Below, one piece after another: positions 1 through 11,712 of a DNA stretch of 64,000 nucleotides. The position numbers and the translations under genes were made by a program. Position 1 is the first letter of the stretch; every line of letters starts with the position of its first letter. Location of the stretch: the NCBI RefSeq assembly GCF_949987515.2, contig NC_082694.2, positions 40,857,451 to 40,921,450 of the forward strand, given 5' to 3'. The stretch comes from Delphinus delphis. Its lineage: Eukaryota; Chordata; Mammalia; Artiodactyla; Delphinidae. The notes under the pieces were generated by a model. That model was not told the origin of the DNA. It searched no databases and worked only from the letters and a program-made list of their open reading frames with translations.

Positions 1-1515
1 AGCTCAGGACAGAGCGACGCAATGCCTTTGATTGAACAGTCCTATAGGTTTTAACCTGCCACTCGCATGGGCGGGAAGATTCCTTCAGTTTGCTATCTTC
101 TTTGGGCAGTGCTGCCGGCTGAAATCCAACAGGGGTGGTTAGGAGCCAGGACCCAAGTCCTCCTCCTGGCAGGATTCCCGTCCTACCTTGTGGCACAGGA
201 GCTGAACCAAGCATGAGCTGCCTCAGTGCTAATGACCTCCGGGTCCCACCTGAAAAGAAGAGGTGCAGCCATTGGGACAGGTGGCCATGCTTAACTGATC
301 TCTGCCCACTGCTTTGAAGTCCTCTGACAAACAAACGTGTGTGAAATAAACACGGTCACATTTATTTCTCCTGAAAAACCACATGATTGTGTCTGAGCTC
401 CACCAGCCAGCATACTCTGATTCATCTAGACGCAGTCCCTTTCTTGATAAAAGATGCTGTGGCGCAAAGTTACAGCTGGGGATTTCACTTGTTTCGCTGG
501 TCGTTCTTAATAGAAGTCAAGGGCACACCTGTAGAGGTGTTGTTGTGACCCAGGGAGAGCAGCCGCTTCTCCATGTGGCTGGGTTTGATTTACTTTTTTT
601 TCCCAAGTGTTTGAAAGGAGAATAGCTTTCTTTTCCTTAAGTCTATACAAAGATAAGGGCAAAAGAAAATCTGGCTAATTAAAGGCCAATTTTTTAATCA
701 AATTTTTCACATAGGACCAAGATTAATGGTCATTTCTAGAAAGTCCTCAAGATCTTATGATCAAGGGCAGTTCAGCGATCAGCACCTCTGTGTTTCTGAC
801 AGAGTGACATTTTAAGATACTTATAAGTGACTTTATACGTGAGCGTACTGTTTGTGGTCATGAGTGTGCCCCACTTGAACTTATATCACCCCCCAATGAA
901 TCATGAACTTCCCAAAGGCATGGGCTGCACCTTTGGGGTTTATACCAAGGGTTGCGTCGTATCCCAAGGACCAGCACAAAGACTTCCCAGGAAAGGATAT
1001 CATCAACAAAGAGGGCTGTCACTATTTTAGACCTAGAAAACCCTCTGGGGAGCAAAAGAATAAGAAGTTTCTCCCAAGAGTGAGACTAAGGGGGAAAAGA
1101 AGGCGCCAACGCCTTTATATCTCCAGTTATCTCTCAGAAGCCCAGGGGGAAAGAAATACCTGGAATTGTTAAGAAGCCAAGTAGTTTCGAGGCCACCATT
1201 TTACCTCTTCAGTGTTTCAGCTGGGACCACCCTAGTCAAGAATTCTTAGTATTTTCAGGTGTTCCCTTTGAAACACTCAGGCCAACACTCCAATAAGAAC
1301 CAATGAAAAGGTAAATTATTTAGATTTGAGTATTCAGCTCAATCTGGATAAAACTTTCCAGACTGGTTGACTTCAGCTGCCCTACTCATGGGTTATCATG
1401 ACAGCCAAGAGAACTCACAAAAAAACTTTTTTTTTCAACATCTGATAAATAATCCTTTGAAAATGTCCAGTTATATGATAATGCGTGTAACAGTGATAAT
1501 AACTTAGGTCTAAAT
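1..1515. other. Unassigned single-copy sequence
   Basis: No repeat family, exon or RNA gene is recognised here on either strand. Open frames of 60-89 codons overlap one another in different frames and carry no familiar motif, so they are taken as chance frames. Confidence 0.5.
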
Positions 1516-1520
1516 AATCT

Positions 1521-1775
1521 CTGCCTACTTCATCAATTTCATCTCCTTACCACCCTTCCAAGGACTTACTTTTAGTTCCTCCATCACCCTGAGCTTATCC
1601 CTGCTTCTGGGTCTTCGCACCGTCTGCTGCTTCTGCCTGGAGAGCATTCAGCCTCGGTGTAAATGTCGTCTCCAAGAAACTACTCTGAATAGCTTTTCAG
1701 GCATCCTCTAAGTAAAACTCTATTTTCTTCACAGCATTTGTACTAGTTGATATTTGTTTGTCTGTTTGTTTGCAT
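1521..1775 (+). mobile_element. L2 LINE fragment (3' region)
   Basis: The stretch follows the L2 3' pattern: a CTGCTTCTGCCTGGA block, then a block about 40 bases on resembling the L2 'aaatgtc-cct-c' segment, then the TTTTCTTCACAGCATTTGTA block and TTTGTTTGTCTGTTTGTTTG. Assignment is from memory of the consensus; divergence is high, as expected for a mammal-wide element. No coding potential remains. Confidence 0.6.
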
Positions 1776-1829
1776 GTGTGCTATTTGAAATGTTCTCAAT
1801 TCTTGACTCCCTCTCTGCTCTAATGACCA

Positions 1830-3880
1830 TGCCAGGTGACGCGTAACTGTGCATGTTATGTATGCTTAGCTACGTGACTTAAATTGGTTAACTAATGTTG
1901 GCAGGTGTGTTGAGAACAGAGCCTTTACATATGCCGTGTGTCTTGCTTGCATCCTGATGCTCCTGCCTTTCCCTATAAGGAAGATACGTCATAAATAAAC
2001 CGTTTTTGAAGAAGAATGAAGAGACTCTGAGAACAAAACTGAACCTAGTCAGAGGCCTAGAACCAAGTCCCCCGATGACCTGAAGTAGTGCTGCTTCAAT
2101 CATTAGCAAGAAAGTAAACACTTATTGTTTGAGCCTCTGAGATTTGGGTCATGTTATAAGGCTTGTCATTCATCATTAACGTGCCAATTGCTAGTTGCTA
2201 TAAAAATTATACCAGAAATGGGCTTCTGCTGTCAAAAAACTTTAAAATATGTATCATTGGGTTTGGGATTTTGTGGTAAGTAGAGAGAAAACTATAAAAA
2301 ACTGTAATAAGAAGCTGGAAAAACAACCACCCATATGCTGTAGTAACAAAATATTTGATAAAACTACTGACTACAATAATCTAGAAGGCAAAAAAAAAAA
2401 ATGTACTAAGTGTACCTGTAGCATTGGGCTGGGAAGTTTTTGAGGCAGAATGTTCAGAACATGGGTTGGCTGCTATTATCTGAATTTGATAAGTTACTAC
2501 AAGAAAGAGGTGAGCCTGGGAAAAAAATGGTTTGCAAGCAGGATTGAGGGGAATTGAGAGAACCTCGAGATTCTGGAAATTGTAAGTTTGAATCATTAAA
2601 TCATTTCTCTCTATGTAAAGATGTGGTCATCGGAACGTTGCCGTAAAGTAAAGACAAAGTCAAGAAAGTGGTTTGTCACACCCTTTTTTAGGACCCCTGA
2701 AGAGATTCAGGAAACAATTTATGACTCACAGATGACTAACACATGCAAAGTACCTGCACTTATATCTAGAAAGAAGCATGTCTCCAAAACAACTGTGGGT
2801 AAGGCATTTGGCACATGTAGTTGACTGGAATCATACATAGCAAATCCATAAAGTTTTTGAGAAAGCTGTATTGGAAAAATTTCCACAGCCTGGATTTAAA
2901 AAGACTATGTTTGAGATATATAAAGATCTCTGGCTCCCAAAATCTCACAGGTGGGAAGCAGGCTGAGAAATCAGCCCAGCTGCCCAAGAAGGGCATATTC
3001 CCCAGTATTCATCAGAAAAGCCAAAGTTGAGAAAGGAAGGCGATCTGAGAGCAGAGTGCAGACCCACGTACAACAGTATCTCGGTGATAAACTCCCAGGT
3101 GCAGAACCAGGGCCTAACCAAAGTATATAACAGCCTCTTTGTAGGGGAACCTGGCAGAATTTCGAACTTGCTATAGACCAGTGACTTCTCTGTTTCTTTA
3201 GTTTTTTCCTTGTTGGATACAACTGTTTTAATTGGTTTATCCTGTCCCTATTCCAGAATTGTATGTTAAATGTATGGGGGGTGGCTAACATGTAATTCAG
3301 TTCATAGATGTCCAGATCAAGAGCAGTTCCATCTATACCTGACACGAATCATTTGAGCCTGATGCCGTAACTGAGTGAGATTTTGTGGGTTTCTTGGGAT
3401 GGCAATAAGTATGTCCCATATGCAGAAGGATCCTGAACAATTGCGACCATGAGGGTAGATTGAATTATTTTCAATTCTTTATTTATTTCCTATTATAAAA
3501 TTATACATTTACACTTTTTCCCATAAAATTTGCAGCTCTTCTCACCTATGAATGAAAATTTCTTCTCTGGTCCATTCATGTTGGGCTTGGTATGTGAATT
3601 GTCTTGGTTAATGAAATACTACTAAATGTGACTGAAGCAGAGTTGTAGACTTGCTGGCATGCTCTGGCTTGTTCTCTTGCACTCCTGCCATTCCCCACGA
3701 GAAGAACATGCCCCAGGTAGCTGCTGGTCCAGGGAGAAACCAGATAGGCAAGGGGGAAAGATCTGATACCAGCTGACAGTTTTGAGTGAAGATAAACTGA
3801 ACCATGCTAAGGTCAGTCACCTTCCAGCTGACTCACAGAACTGCTAATAAAAAAATAATGTTTGGTACTTCAATTTAGAG
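1830..3880 (+). mobile_element. MaLR-type LTR element, LTR-internal-LTR order
   Basis: The 5' LTR remnant (about 1830-2235) ends with a TATTGTTTGAGCCTCTGAGA block typical of MLT1-like LTR 3' ends. The internal part (about 2236-3445) ends in the MaLR-like 'aacttg-tagaccagtgacttctctg' region near 3160-3200. A second LTR remnant (about 3446-3880) repeats the 5' one loosely: both have a CTTG-CTCCTGCC-TTCCC block (1940-1975 and 3670-3700) and a 'taata/agaaagtaaac'-like end. No gag, pol or env frame is left. This is an old, non-coding endogenous retrovirus-like relic. The boundaries are approximate and the subfamily is not fixed. Confidence 0.5.
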
Positions 3881-3929
3881 ATTTTAGAGTTGTTTGTTTC
3901 AAAGCATGACTGTAGGATAAATGCTGACT

Positions 3930-4085
3930 GATTACATGTTTGTTTATTATCTGCCCTCATGGAAATGTAAGCTCTATGAAAACAGAAACTTTTTCTATCT
4001 TGTTCACATATGTATTTCAGTGGACAGAAACATTCTAGGCATATACACATTGCACAACACATATTTTTAACTGAATAAATTAAAA
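3930..4085 (+). mobile_element. L2 LINE 3' end
   Basis: The block TTATCTGCCCTCATGGAAAT, then GTAAGCTCTATGAAAACAGA, then a TTTGTTCAC-like and a 'ctaggcatat' block and a final TGAATAAATTAA, is the usual order at the 3' end of L2. A similar short block at about 4350-4410 (GCTCCTGCACAAAGTGGGTT) may be a second, weaker L2 end. Confidence 0.6.
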
Positions 4086-4089
4086 ACAT

Positions 4090-6440
4090 ATAGTTAGAAA
4101 TTACCAATTCAACATGAGCTATCTACTAGAGCGCTATTTGGATACACCATTTACGGAAAACTTAAGGTTAAATTCACAGTGGGCAAAGAATGGAATACCT
4201 ATAGGAAAAAGAAGCCATTTGAGTTCTTCAGAAGAAAAATTTAAAGATCTCCTTGAGTGGTATTGTGGACGGCTGATAGAGGGACAGCTGTGATGACTGG
4301 AATAGTTTATTTGGTTGAGAGAAAAAGAGTTACTAGGAGACAATGTCACAGTTGTCTTTATATCTGTCGCTCCTGCACAAAGTGGGTTCTCAATACATGT
4401 AAGTTCAAATGTATTGACTTTCAGAACTCATAGATGATATATACCCTACTTTGCCTTTAGTTACGAAAGATATCTACATGATAGCAGATAATGCAGCCTC
4501 TACTTACTTCTTCGCTCTGCTGAAAACTCTCTAACTTGGGAGGAGCTTGGTTGTGCCTTTGGGATCAGCCTTGGAGAACATGGTACTCTTCTCTTTCCAC
4601 AGATAAGCAAACAAACAAACAAAAAACCCAAAACAGGAGCTTCACAGATATTCTTAACAGAACTTGTCTTTTAGCCTTCTATATTCTCCAAATCAACCCA
4701 TTTTACTTTCTTATTCTTCCTTAGTAACCCTGTCCTTTAACCCAAACATCCCACCCTTAATTTAAGGCAGTACTTCCACTGAACAGTTTATTTCCATCCC
4801 AGCCCCTAGTATTTACTATATATTGTGCTGAAATCCTGGAGGTGAAACATTTGAATAAGACATAGTTCTTGCTACCAAGGTGTCTATTGGAAAAGAAAGG
4901 CACATAATCTGAGTATGTTGCTTTAAAGTAAGTGCTACAGTTGAACAATACATCATGAGAATACAAAAGTAGGACATCTAAGTGATACTGAGGGACCAAC
5001 AGAGCATGGAATTTGAAATGGAAGTAGGAGGTAAAGAATGAGGATAATGATGTGAGAGAAATTTCCCCAAACATGTTTTTGTTTATGCTTACATCCAATA
5101 TAAGAAAATAATATCAGTATAGCCCTGAAAGAAAACTACTGAAGGGTGACCAGATAGGTACTCTTAGAAAAGGGAAAAAGGATTTCATAGTCCTCAAAGA
5201 CTCTCAGAGTATGGCATATACACCTTACCACAATCTCAAGAAAAGTGATGAAATGGCAAGAAAACACAAAACAGCAATTATTCTGGGAAAAAGAAAAGCA
5301 GAATCTACTGACTGAAGCAGTTTGTCCACTTGTTAAAAGTGCTTTGTTTTTTTCATAGGCACTTGGAGTCAGTAGAGAGAAATTAAAAAGCAAATGAAGA
5401 AAGTCTAGATTGTAAAAACAAGACCAAATTCTATAATAAAGGAGAAAACAGGATGGAATTTGGTCTGACATAGCAAGGGTGTGAAGGGACAAAGGATCAT
5501 CAGAGTCTGGAACACTTTATAGAAACTAAAAAAAGAAAATAAAATCTTGTGGGTTGATTCATTGGACAAGATAAGGTGTCCTGAGGCCAAGGCGTTCAAA
5601 AGTTTATGTGGTCGATTCTAAAGTTTTCTTAGTAGATGTCATTTTTGAAGATAGCTGGAAAACTTTTGGTTAATTATATTTGTGAAGTAAATGTATATCC
5701 CCCAAAGTGCTTGTTTTATGTCTGCTTTCTATTTTTTAATCTCTCATATCTGTCAGGACTAAATGGTGCCAATGACAGTACAAGTTAGTCTTTGAATATT
5801 TATCTTCCCTTCTCTCTTCATCACTCCACTCCAGCTGATCTTCCCACCATCCTGAAGGGATATGCAGAGTTGGTGTTCTAATAGCAAATCTTATTCTAAT
5901 ATTTCCTGAAAAGAACTTGCTTCTCAGGTACGTATACGTCTTTTTGGAGGAAGACAATTTTAGTAAGAGAGCATGCAATCTCCTAGACAACTTTTCTTTC
6001 AAGGGACACATTAATAGGAACTCTGCCACACTTCTTTATTAACTGAGATACAAATCATGGAAAACCATAGATAATTCCCTCCCAACCACAAATTCTAATA
6101 TGAAAACTATAAATAATTGTATGATTCTTTTGACAGAAACTGAAGGCAAATCAAAGAATGTTGCAAATAGGCAGATGCCATAATTACATTCTCTTCTTTT
6201 AAATGTTTTTATGATCGTCAACACGTCGTAATTGTTATTTTTCGTTGTCTTCCTTTATATATTTTTGTCAATGGTGCAAAGAAATAAAATATCACTGAAA
6301 ATACATATAGAGGAAAAATTCTTTGAAAAGAATGTGCCTAGTTGAAAATAGCTTATACTTTTGATCTTCATAACAAATTGGGTAGGGTAGGGTAGGGGCG
6401 GGAGGTAGCCAGTCAGAGCAGATAAGAGGATGGTTTTTTT
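4090..6440. other. Unassigned AT-rich sequence
   Basis: Mostly single-copy AT-rich sequence. Minus-strand frames of 60-118 codons between 4.7 and 6.4 kb are low-complexity translations of AT-rich DNA (rich in F, L, S, Y) and have no domain. A short (CAAA)n run lies near 4609-4626. The only clear structure is the G-rich motif annotated at 6380-6402. Confidence 0.5.
6380..6402 (+). other. G-quadruplex motif
   Basis: Five runs of at least three G (6380-6382, 6385-6387, 6390-6392, 6395-6398, 6400-6402) are separated by loops of one or two bases. This meets the usual intramolecular G-quadruplex rule. The unit is GGGTA, a 5-mer, so it is not a vertebrate telomere (TTAGGG) array. Confidence 0.75.
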
Positions 6441-6443
6441 AGT

Positions 6444-6640
6444 CATGGATGCCTGGGTAGAATCTGACTCATTAGCTATAGGATCTAGTGCAAGTCAGTT
6501 AACATCTCTCAGGCTCAGTTTCCATCATTCGTAAAACAGGTATAACAAACCTACCTCACAGGCTTGTTGTGGGGATTAAATGAGGGAAAATAAAGCCCTT
6601 GGTACCTAGGACTAAACAAATAAGTCTGTAATACCAGGTA
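6444..6640 (+). mobile_element. MIR SINE
   Basis: Core and 3' part of MIR: a GTGCAAGTCAGTTAACATCT block, then CTCAGTTTCC, a run equivalent to 'atctgtaaaa-gg-ata', and CTACCTCACAGGCTTGTTGT followed by GGGGATTAAATGAG. The 5' end fades out in single-copy sequence. Confidence 0.8.
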
Positions 6641-6644
6641 GAAT

Positions 6645-8645
6645 TAGTATTGCAAAAGTGTTACTTTTTTTCCCCACTTGACACGTGAGAATCCTGAGAG
6701 AGAGAGAGATATTTAACAGACATAGGTGTCCATACAAGGAAGGTAGGGGACCATGATGCTGACCACACTGAGGGAAAACCTTCTCTTTGAGCTTTTAATA
6801 TTCAGAGGCAACTGTCCATGTTTAGCGCTTATAACCAGAAAAAAAAATCCATTAGAAAACTATGTACTGATGTCATTTTAAACTTAATTATGGAATATCT
6901 TTTAAACAAATGTGCCAATCTAGTTACAAACTTTCAAAAATACAGTGAGTCATAGTCAGAGCGTTGGCAGAGCCCTGAAAGGTCAGACTCAATCTACAGG
7001 GTAGCTCACTATAGTTTCTCCCCCGCTGGCCGGCCAACTCTTACCTAATGACATAATTAAATGGCTATAAAGTTCCATAACTCTTGCCCCTTTAATTAAC
7101 TGGAGGAAAACCTCTTATCTTCCCAACATTGAAGATACTGCTCTTTCACTTTGCATAAGTTTCAAAAGGCTAATATTCAAACTCCGTAACAATTGCAAAT
7201 AGCGCTTCTTATTTTAAAAAATAAATATGTAAGAATTTGAGCATAACTGCAAACTTTCAACCAACTATATAAATCACCAGCTAAAACTGGTTCTGTATAT
7301 CTTGTTGTTGGTTTTCACCAAACATCGTTCTAGATAATAAATATAAACTTAGCAGAAGTCCAAATCCCTGCATCAAATAATTCCTTTGAAAACTCTTTTG
7401 GACTCAAGGAGTTTGGCACCAAAACCCTTCCACAGAGGCTCAAGGTCTTTACAAAGAAAAAGTGTGAGCTTGGGACCAGACACAGAATACACGCTGTAAA
7501 TTTTACAAAAGTTTCTTGAAATCACTTCCATTGTGCCTTTGACCTTCCATTAACTTAACAGTTCTAATTCAAGCAGAAGTTGAAATTATCTCTACTAGAT
7601 GTATAATAAGGGGATGACCACATAAAAGAAACCCAGTGGAGCCACCTAGCTAGAAAGAGGAAGGAAGAGAATTTATATTCTATAAACTATTATTACTTCC
7701 CATGTGACAAAGGCAAGACCCAGAAATTTCTTTATGCTCCCCAAGAAAGTACTCAGGAGGGGCTGAGTTGGGCAGAGTGGGCTTAGCACGGGGGACTGTG
7801 ATAAAAGTTAGGGTACCTCCTCAGCTGACACTCTGGGCGGACTTTCCAGGACAGGGGCTGGACATTATGTGGCAGAGACTCAAAAAGCATCAGCAAAAAC
7901 TGAGACAAGTCAGAGGCATCTAGGGGTTTCTGAAGTACTGGCCACATAATAGGAGAGCAGGTCCCAGGCCAAACCTGATGTTGACACCTGCAGGGCAAAG
8001 AGCATCCCGTCCCAGGAGAGATCTTGCCACAGAGACCTGCAGGGCCAGACACAGGAAAAGGACCCAAACACCCCTCCCCTCTGCTTCCATGGAGACAGAG
8101 CAGGCCCCTCAGCAGGGACGTGTCTTAGGGTTGGGAAGGTTGTGCACAGATGTGAGGTCCATCTGTGCACAGATGTGAGGCATCACCCTCACCTGGAGAA
8201 CCATGTGCCCTGGTGCAGGCCACACTGATCTGGAGGAAGGGAGCTTTCTGACATTGGTCATCTCAGAGGAGTGGCCTCTTTTTACAATTCATTCTAAGTT
8301 TAAGTCTGTGTTAGCTATAGCCTTGTCTCTCAGACACCAGGACATCATCTTGAGGAAGAGAAAAGTGAGGCTGCGGGGGGCACTCTGAAAGAGTGAGCGT
8401 TTTCCTAAAGGGACTAAGTCTTTCAATGAAGACTCTATAAGCCATCGTAACCTGGACTAGTCTGAATGTTAAAATGAAAGAAGACTTACAAACCGGAAGT
8501 GACTGAAGTATTGCTAATGGATAGTAAGTTGTTTTTACCATTCAATGAAGTGGAATTACATGGGCCAGATGAGAGTTTCTAGAAATTAAAGGGCAGCATT
8601 TATTTTCTGCATATTTGAGCGTAGCATAAAGAAATTTCTAGCTCC
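6645..8645. other. Unassigned sequence with a conserved-looking block
   Basis: No repeat family is recognised. The part from about 7030 to 7240 is unusually clean, with TAATGACATAATTAAATGG and TTTAATTAACTGG motifs that resemble homeodomain-type sites; see the findings. Around 7780-8400 the sequence is more GC-rich (many CAGG and CCAG words) but no frame there has a recognisable domain. Confidence 0.45.
8141..8180. repeat. Two-copy 17-bp direct repeat
   Basis: TGTGCACAGATGTGAGG occurs at 8141-8157 and again, identically, at 8164-8180, a period of 23. Each copy starts with the palindrome TGTGCACA. It is probably a local slippage duplication. Confidence 0.85.
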
Positions 8646-8647
8646 AC

Positions 8648-8687
8648 TGTGTGTGTGTATGTGTGCCTGTGTGTGTATGTGTAACAT
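8648..8687. repeat. Imperfect (TG)n microsatellite
   Basis: About 40 bases of TG repeats interrupted by TATG and TGCC units. Confidence 0.9.
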
Positions 8688-8689
8688 AA

Positions 8690-9794
8690 GGCTCGAGGAC
8701 TGTATTCTAAACATAATCACGGTTTTCTTCTGCATAATGATATTACAGATGTTTATATTTTTGATTTTTCACTTTTCACTGCGAGAGGAGCAATTTCTCT
8801 GCAAGGAACATGTATTAGCTGTTTAAAATCAAAGATGGATAAAGGCTATTTTTAAATCATTTGTTTATATCTGCTAGTTGTTTTTGCCTAAACCCCATCT
8901 GTTTTTAAAATCACGTGAAGTATTTGGTCAGTCAGTCCTGTTTCTGTATATGTATAATATGCATACAAGTTTTTATTTTATATAATTTTTTAAACTCATA
9001 ACTCCTTTCTAACTTTAACTTTGCTCTATCTTAATCTCTTTATTTCAAAGATCATGTTGCATCTCCTTTTTTCTCTTATTAAAGTTTCAAAATGGCCTTT
9101 GGCCAAATGCAATAAAATTTTGCCCTGACCTGACATAAAGCATGGAGTATGTATATGAAAGCACTTTGAAAACTTTAAAGGACTTTAAAAAGGCATGGTG
9201 AATTGGTAGGGCAAGGAGGGGGAGAAGGGGCACTGGGAGGAAACACAAGAGGAGGAACTAGGTTGTATCTTCACATACATAAATTTCAAAGGTCCTTCCT
9301 GTATGAATTTGCAAACAGAAGCAAATGGAGTCACTGCCTGGCATTCTTGAATGCTCACAATTTTATAACGTTAACCCATGCGTGTGGCAACATAGTACAC
9401 CCCTTCAGGTTGACATTTTTCTGCATCCTTTGCTGCTGCTAAGAGTAAGGGACTGCCTTCCATAGAGTTACAAGTACCTGGGAGCTACTGGTCTGCTTGG
9501 TGGGAACCCCGAGGCTACCTCCTGTACCTATATTGTTAAGAGCTGTCCTAGAGGTGAGTCCTAATTGGGAAAACTCCTTTAAATCTGGAAACTATCTCTA
9601 GTGTTTAGGTTTTTTTGTTTGTTTGTTTGATAAGGAGGACCCAGAGATCCCAGAAGAAGGAGAAATTCTAAGAATGCGTTCCCAATTTGGATTGACTTAG
9701 AAGATTAAAAGATATATAATTTGATGGTAAAGGGTCCATCTTCCGTTTCCAGGCTCCCCAGTGTCAGCCTATGGCAGAATAAGTAGGTTTTAAT
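8690..9794. other. Unassigned sequence
   Basis: AT-rich single-copy sequence without recognised repeats. A (GTTT)n run lies at about 9611-9628. A plus-strand frame at 9203-9442 (79 codons) has no recognisable domain. Confidence 0.5.
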
Positions 9795-9795
9795 G

Positions 9796-10030
9796 GTGAA
9801 GAGCCTATAACGTGGAGTCAGAGGGATTCAGATTCAGATTCCAGGTCTACCACTTGTTAGTTATATGACCTTCACCTCTCTGTGGCTTAAATTCCTCATT
9901 GTAAATGGGGATTATAATAGAACTTATTTCATAGGGTTCTTGAGAGATTTAAATGCATCAGTATATGTGAAGTGTGTACAACAGCATCTGGTCCTCACTA
10001 AGTGCCCCATAAATACTAACTGTTATTATT
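9796..10030 (+). mobile_element. MIR SINE, near full length
   Basis: The order is typical of MIR: 'gtggagtcagaggga', a triplicated GATTCA(GATTCA) segment, CTACCACTTGTTAGTTATAT, GACCTTCACCTCTCTGTGGC, a TCATTGTAAATGGGGATTAT block, ATAGGGTTCTTGAGAGATTT and finally a 'cccataaatactaactgttatt' end. Confidence 0.88.
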
Positions 10031-11577
10031 AAGAAGGAATCCTCAAGTGTATCCAGACCACCACCAGCCTCTGAGGTTCACATCTGTCCCCCCAAAGAAG
10101 ATAACCCTGAGAGGGCCTGGAAACTCTGAGAAGGGAATACTTCTAATAGCTTTGCGGAGTTGAAGCATGTGTGATGCCTACCAGGCCTTCTGGATTTGCT
10201 TTGGCAGAAGTAGGTTTGGGGGTGTGCTGCGTTAACCACACTTTCTGGATCGGTAGGCTTTGGGATGACCCCATGCTCTGGGATGTGGTTCTGAAACACA
10301 CCCATCTGGAACAGGATTCAATGGTCTTGTGCCTTCTAACAAACAAGCACAGGAAATGTCTTAACATGGGAAACAATATTGAGTTCATGGATTTCCCATT
10401 CTCTCGCCAGCCTTTCTGAGGACTAATGGTTCTCAAGCAGGCATTGAAATGAATCCTATTAGACCACATAGAAAACCTAGGAAATGTGAGGCACAAAAGT
10501 GTGCTTTTACCTGGAGAGTCCTTCTCTTGTCTTCCTTTTTTGACCAAAGGAGAAATTACAACTAAGAAGGAAGCAGAAGAATCCCTGAGTAGATGCAAAC
10601 ATTTCTTAAAAACAAGAGCATTACTTCTCGGGTGCCTTCAACATATCCTGGAAGGCCAACTTTCGCAAGATTCCTGGCTTTTATGGGGTTCAGCCAGATC
10701 CTTAGCAGGCTTAGGTAAGTTAATATGCAATCAAATTGCTAATAAACACATACATTTTTTTCTAGATGGTATTAAAAATTGATCAGCTGGCCTAATACCA
10801 CACCTCGCACCTCTGCTCAGAGCAGAGTGCATCTCATGAATACACACTTCGGAAAAACGTTAGAGTTAGTCCTAAGCCACTCCTGCTCTGTTTTAATTCA
10901 TTCATCAGACACGTAGTTCTGGTTATTTTTCCCTCTCTCCGTTCTCTTCTGTCCCCACATCTTCCATTCCCTGCTTCATCTCCCATGATGGCCACTTATT
11001 AAATATATATATACTTTAATAGACCCATAGAAATTACAATCAGATTTATTTTGGGCAGCACAGATCAGCCTGGATTTCCAGGGTACAGCTCAGTCCTCCA
11101 CCACACACACATTTCCTCCCACTCCAGTGACTGCATTTCATGTTCCATCCATCCAGTTAAGGAAAACAGAGGCTAATTTAGGAGACTCTTTATGCCTGTA
11201 CATATTCAGTCAGAGGGGTCACTGTTGATTGATGCAAGACACACTGTCCTCCAAGAGCTCGCCAGGTCCCTGCTGGTCCAGAGACGAGCAACCAACAGTA
11301 ACTCACCCTTAGTGCCTGTGCATTTCTGTGCCTCCAGCTACAAACAGTCAATAAACACCAGAGGCAACTTATGTTGCCTTAGATCACTAATAAATGCCTC
11401 ACACCACCCCTCAGAGCCCTTTCACAAAAATGTATTTCTCTACAGACAGATGTCAAGCTCTAGCAGCCAATCACTACAGAAACGCCTCAAAGGCTTGAAG
11501 GAGGAGACAGGGAGGGAGAAGAGGTCCTCTCCAAAGACAAGAGTTGTGTACTTCCCCCTAATAAAAATTGCTCCCTT
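10031..11577. other. Unassigned single-copy sequence with two medium open frames
   Basis: It holds a 151-codon frame on the minus strand (10143-10598) and a 130-codon frame on the plus strand (11192-11584). Neither matches a family I know. The minus frame is overlapped by plus-strand frames, and there is no sign of splice structure around either. I regard both as chance frames. Confidence 0.45.
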
Positions 11578-11712
11578 TTGTTGAGTGCTTCCTCTGAGCC
11601 AGGTACCGGGGTGAGGCTTAATCTGCATTATCTCATTCATTCCCCACAATTCTGGGACTCAAAACTCTAGCCCAACTTACAGATGAGGATACAGAGGCTC
11701 ACAGAGCTTACG
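11578..11712 (-). mobile_element. MIR SINE fragment
   Basis: Reverse-complement MIR: TTGAGTGCTTCCTCTGAGCC, AGGTACCGGG, CTGCATTATCTCATTCATTC and ACAGATGAGGATACAGAGGC follow in that order. Confidence 0.82.

Noticed and set aside
6380..6402. Interstitial telomere array
   Set aside because: The unit is GGGTA, not TTAGGG, and only about four units are present.
10143..10598. 151-codon minus-strand frame, the longest outside L1
   Set aside because: No recognisable domain, overlapped by plus-strand frames, no splice-like context. In 64 kb of mammalian DNA a chance frame of this size is expected.
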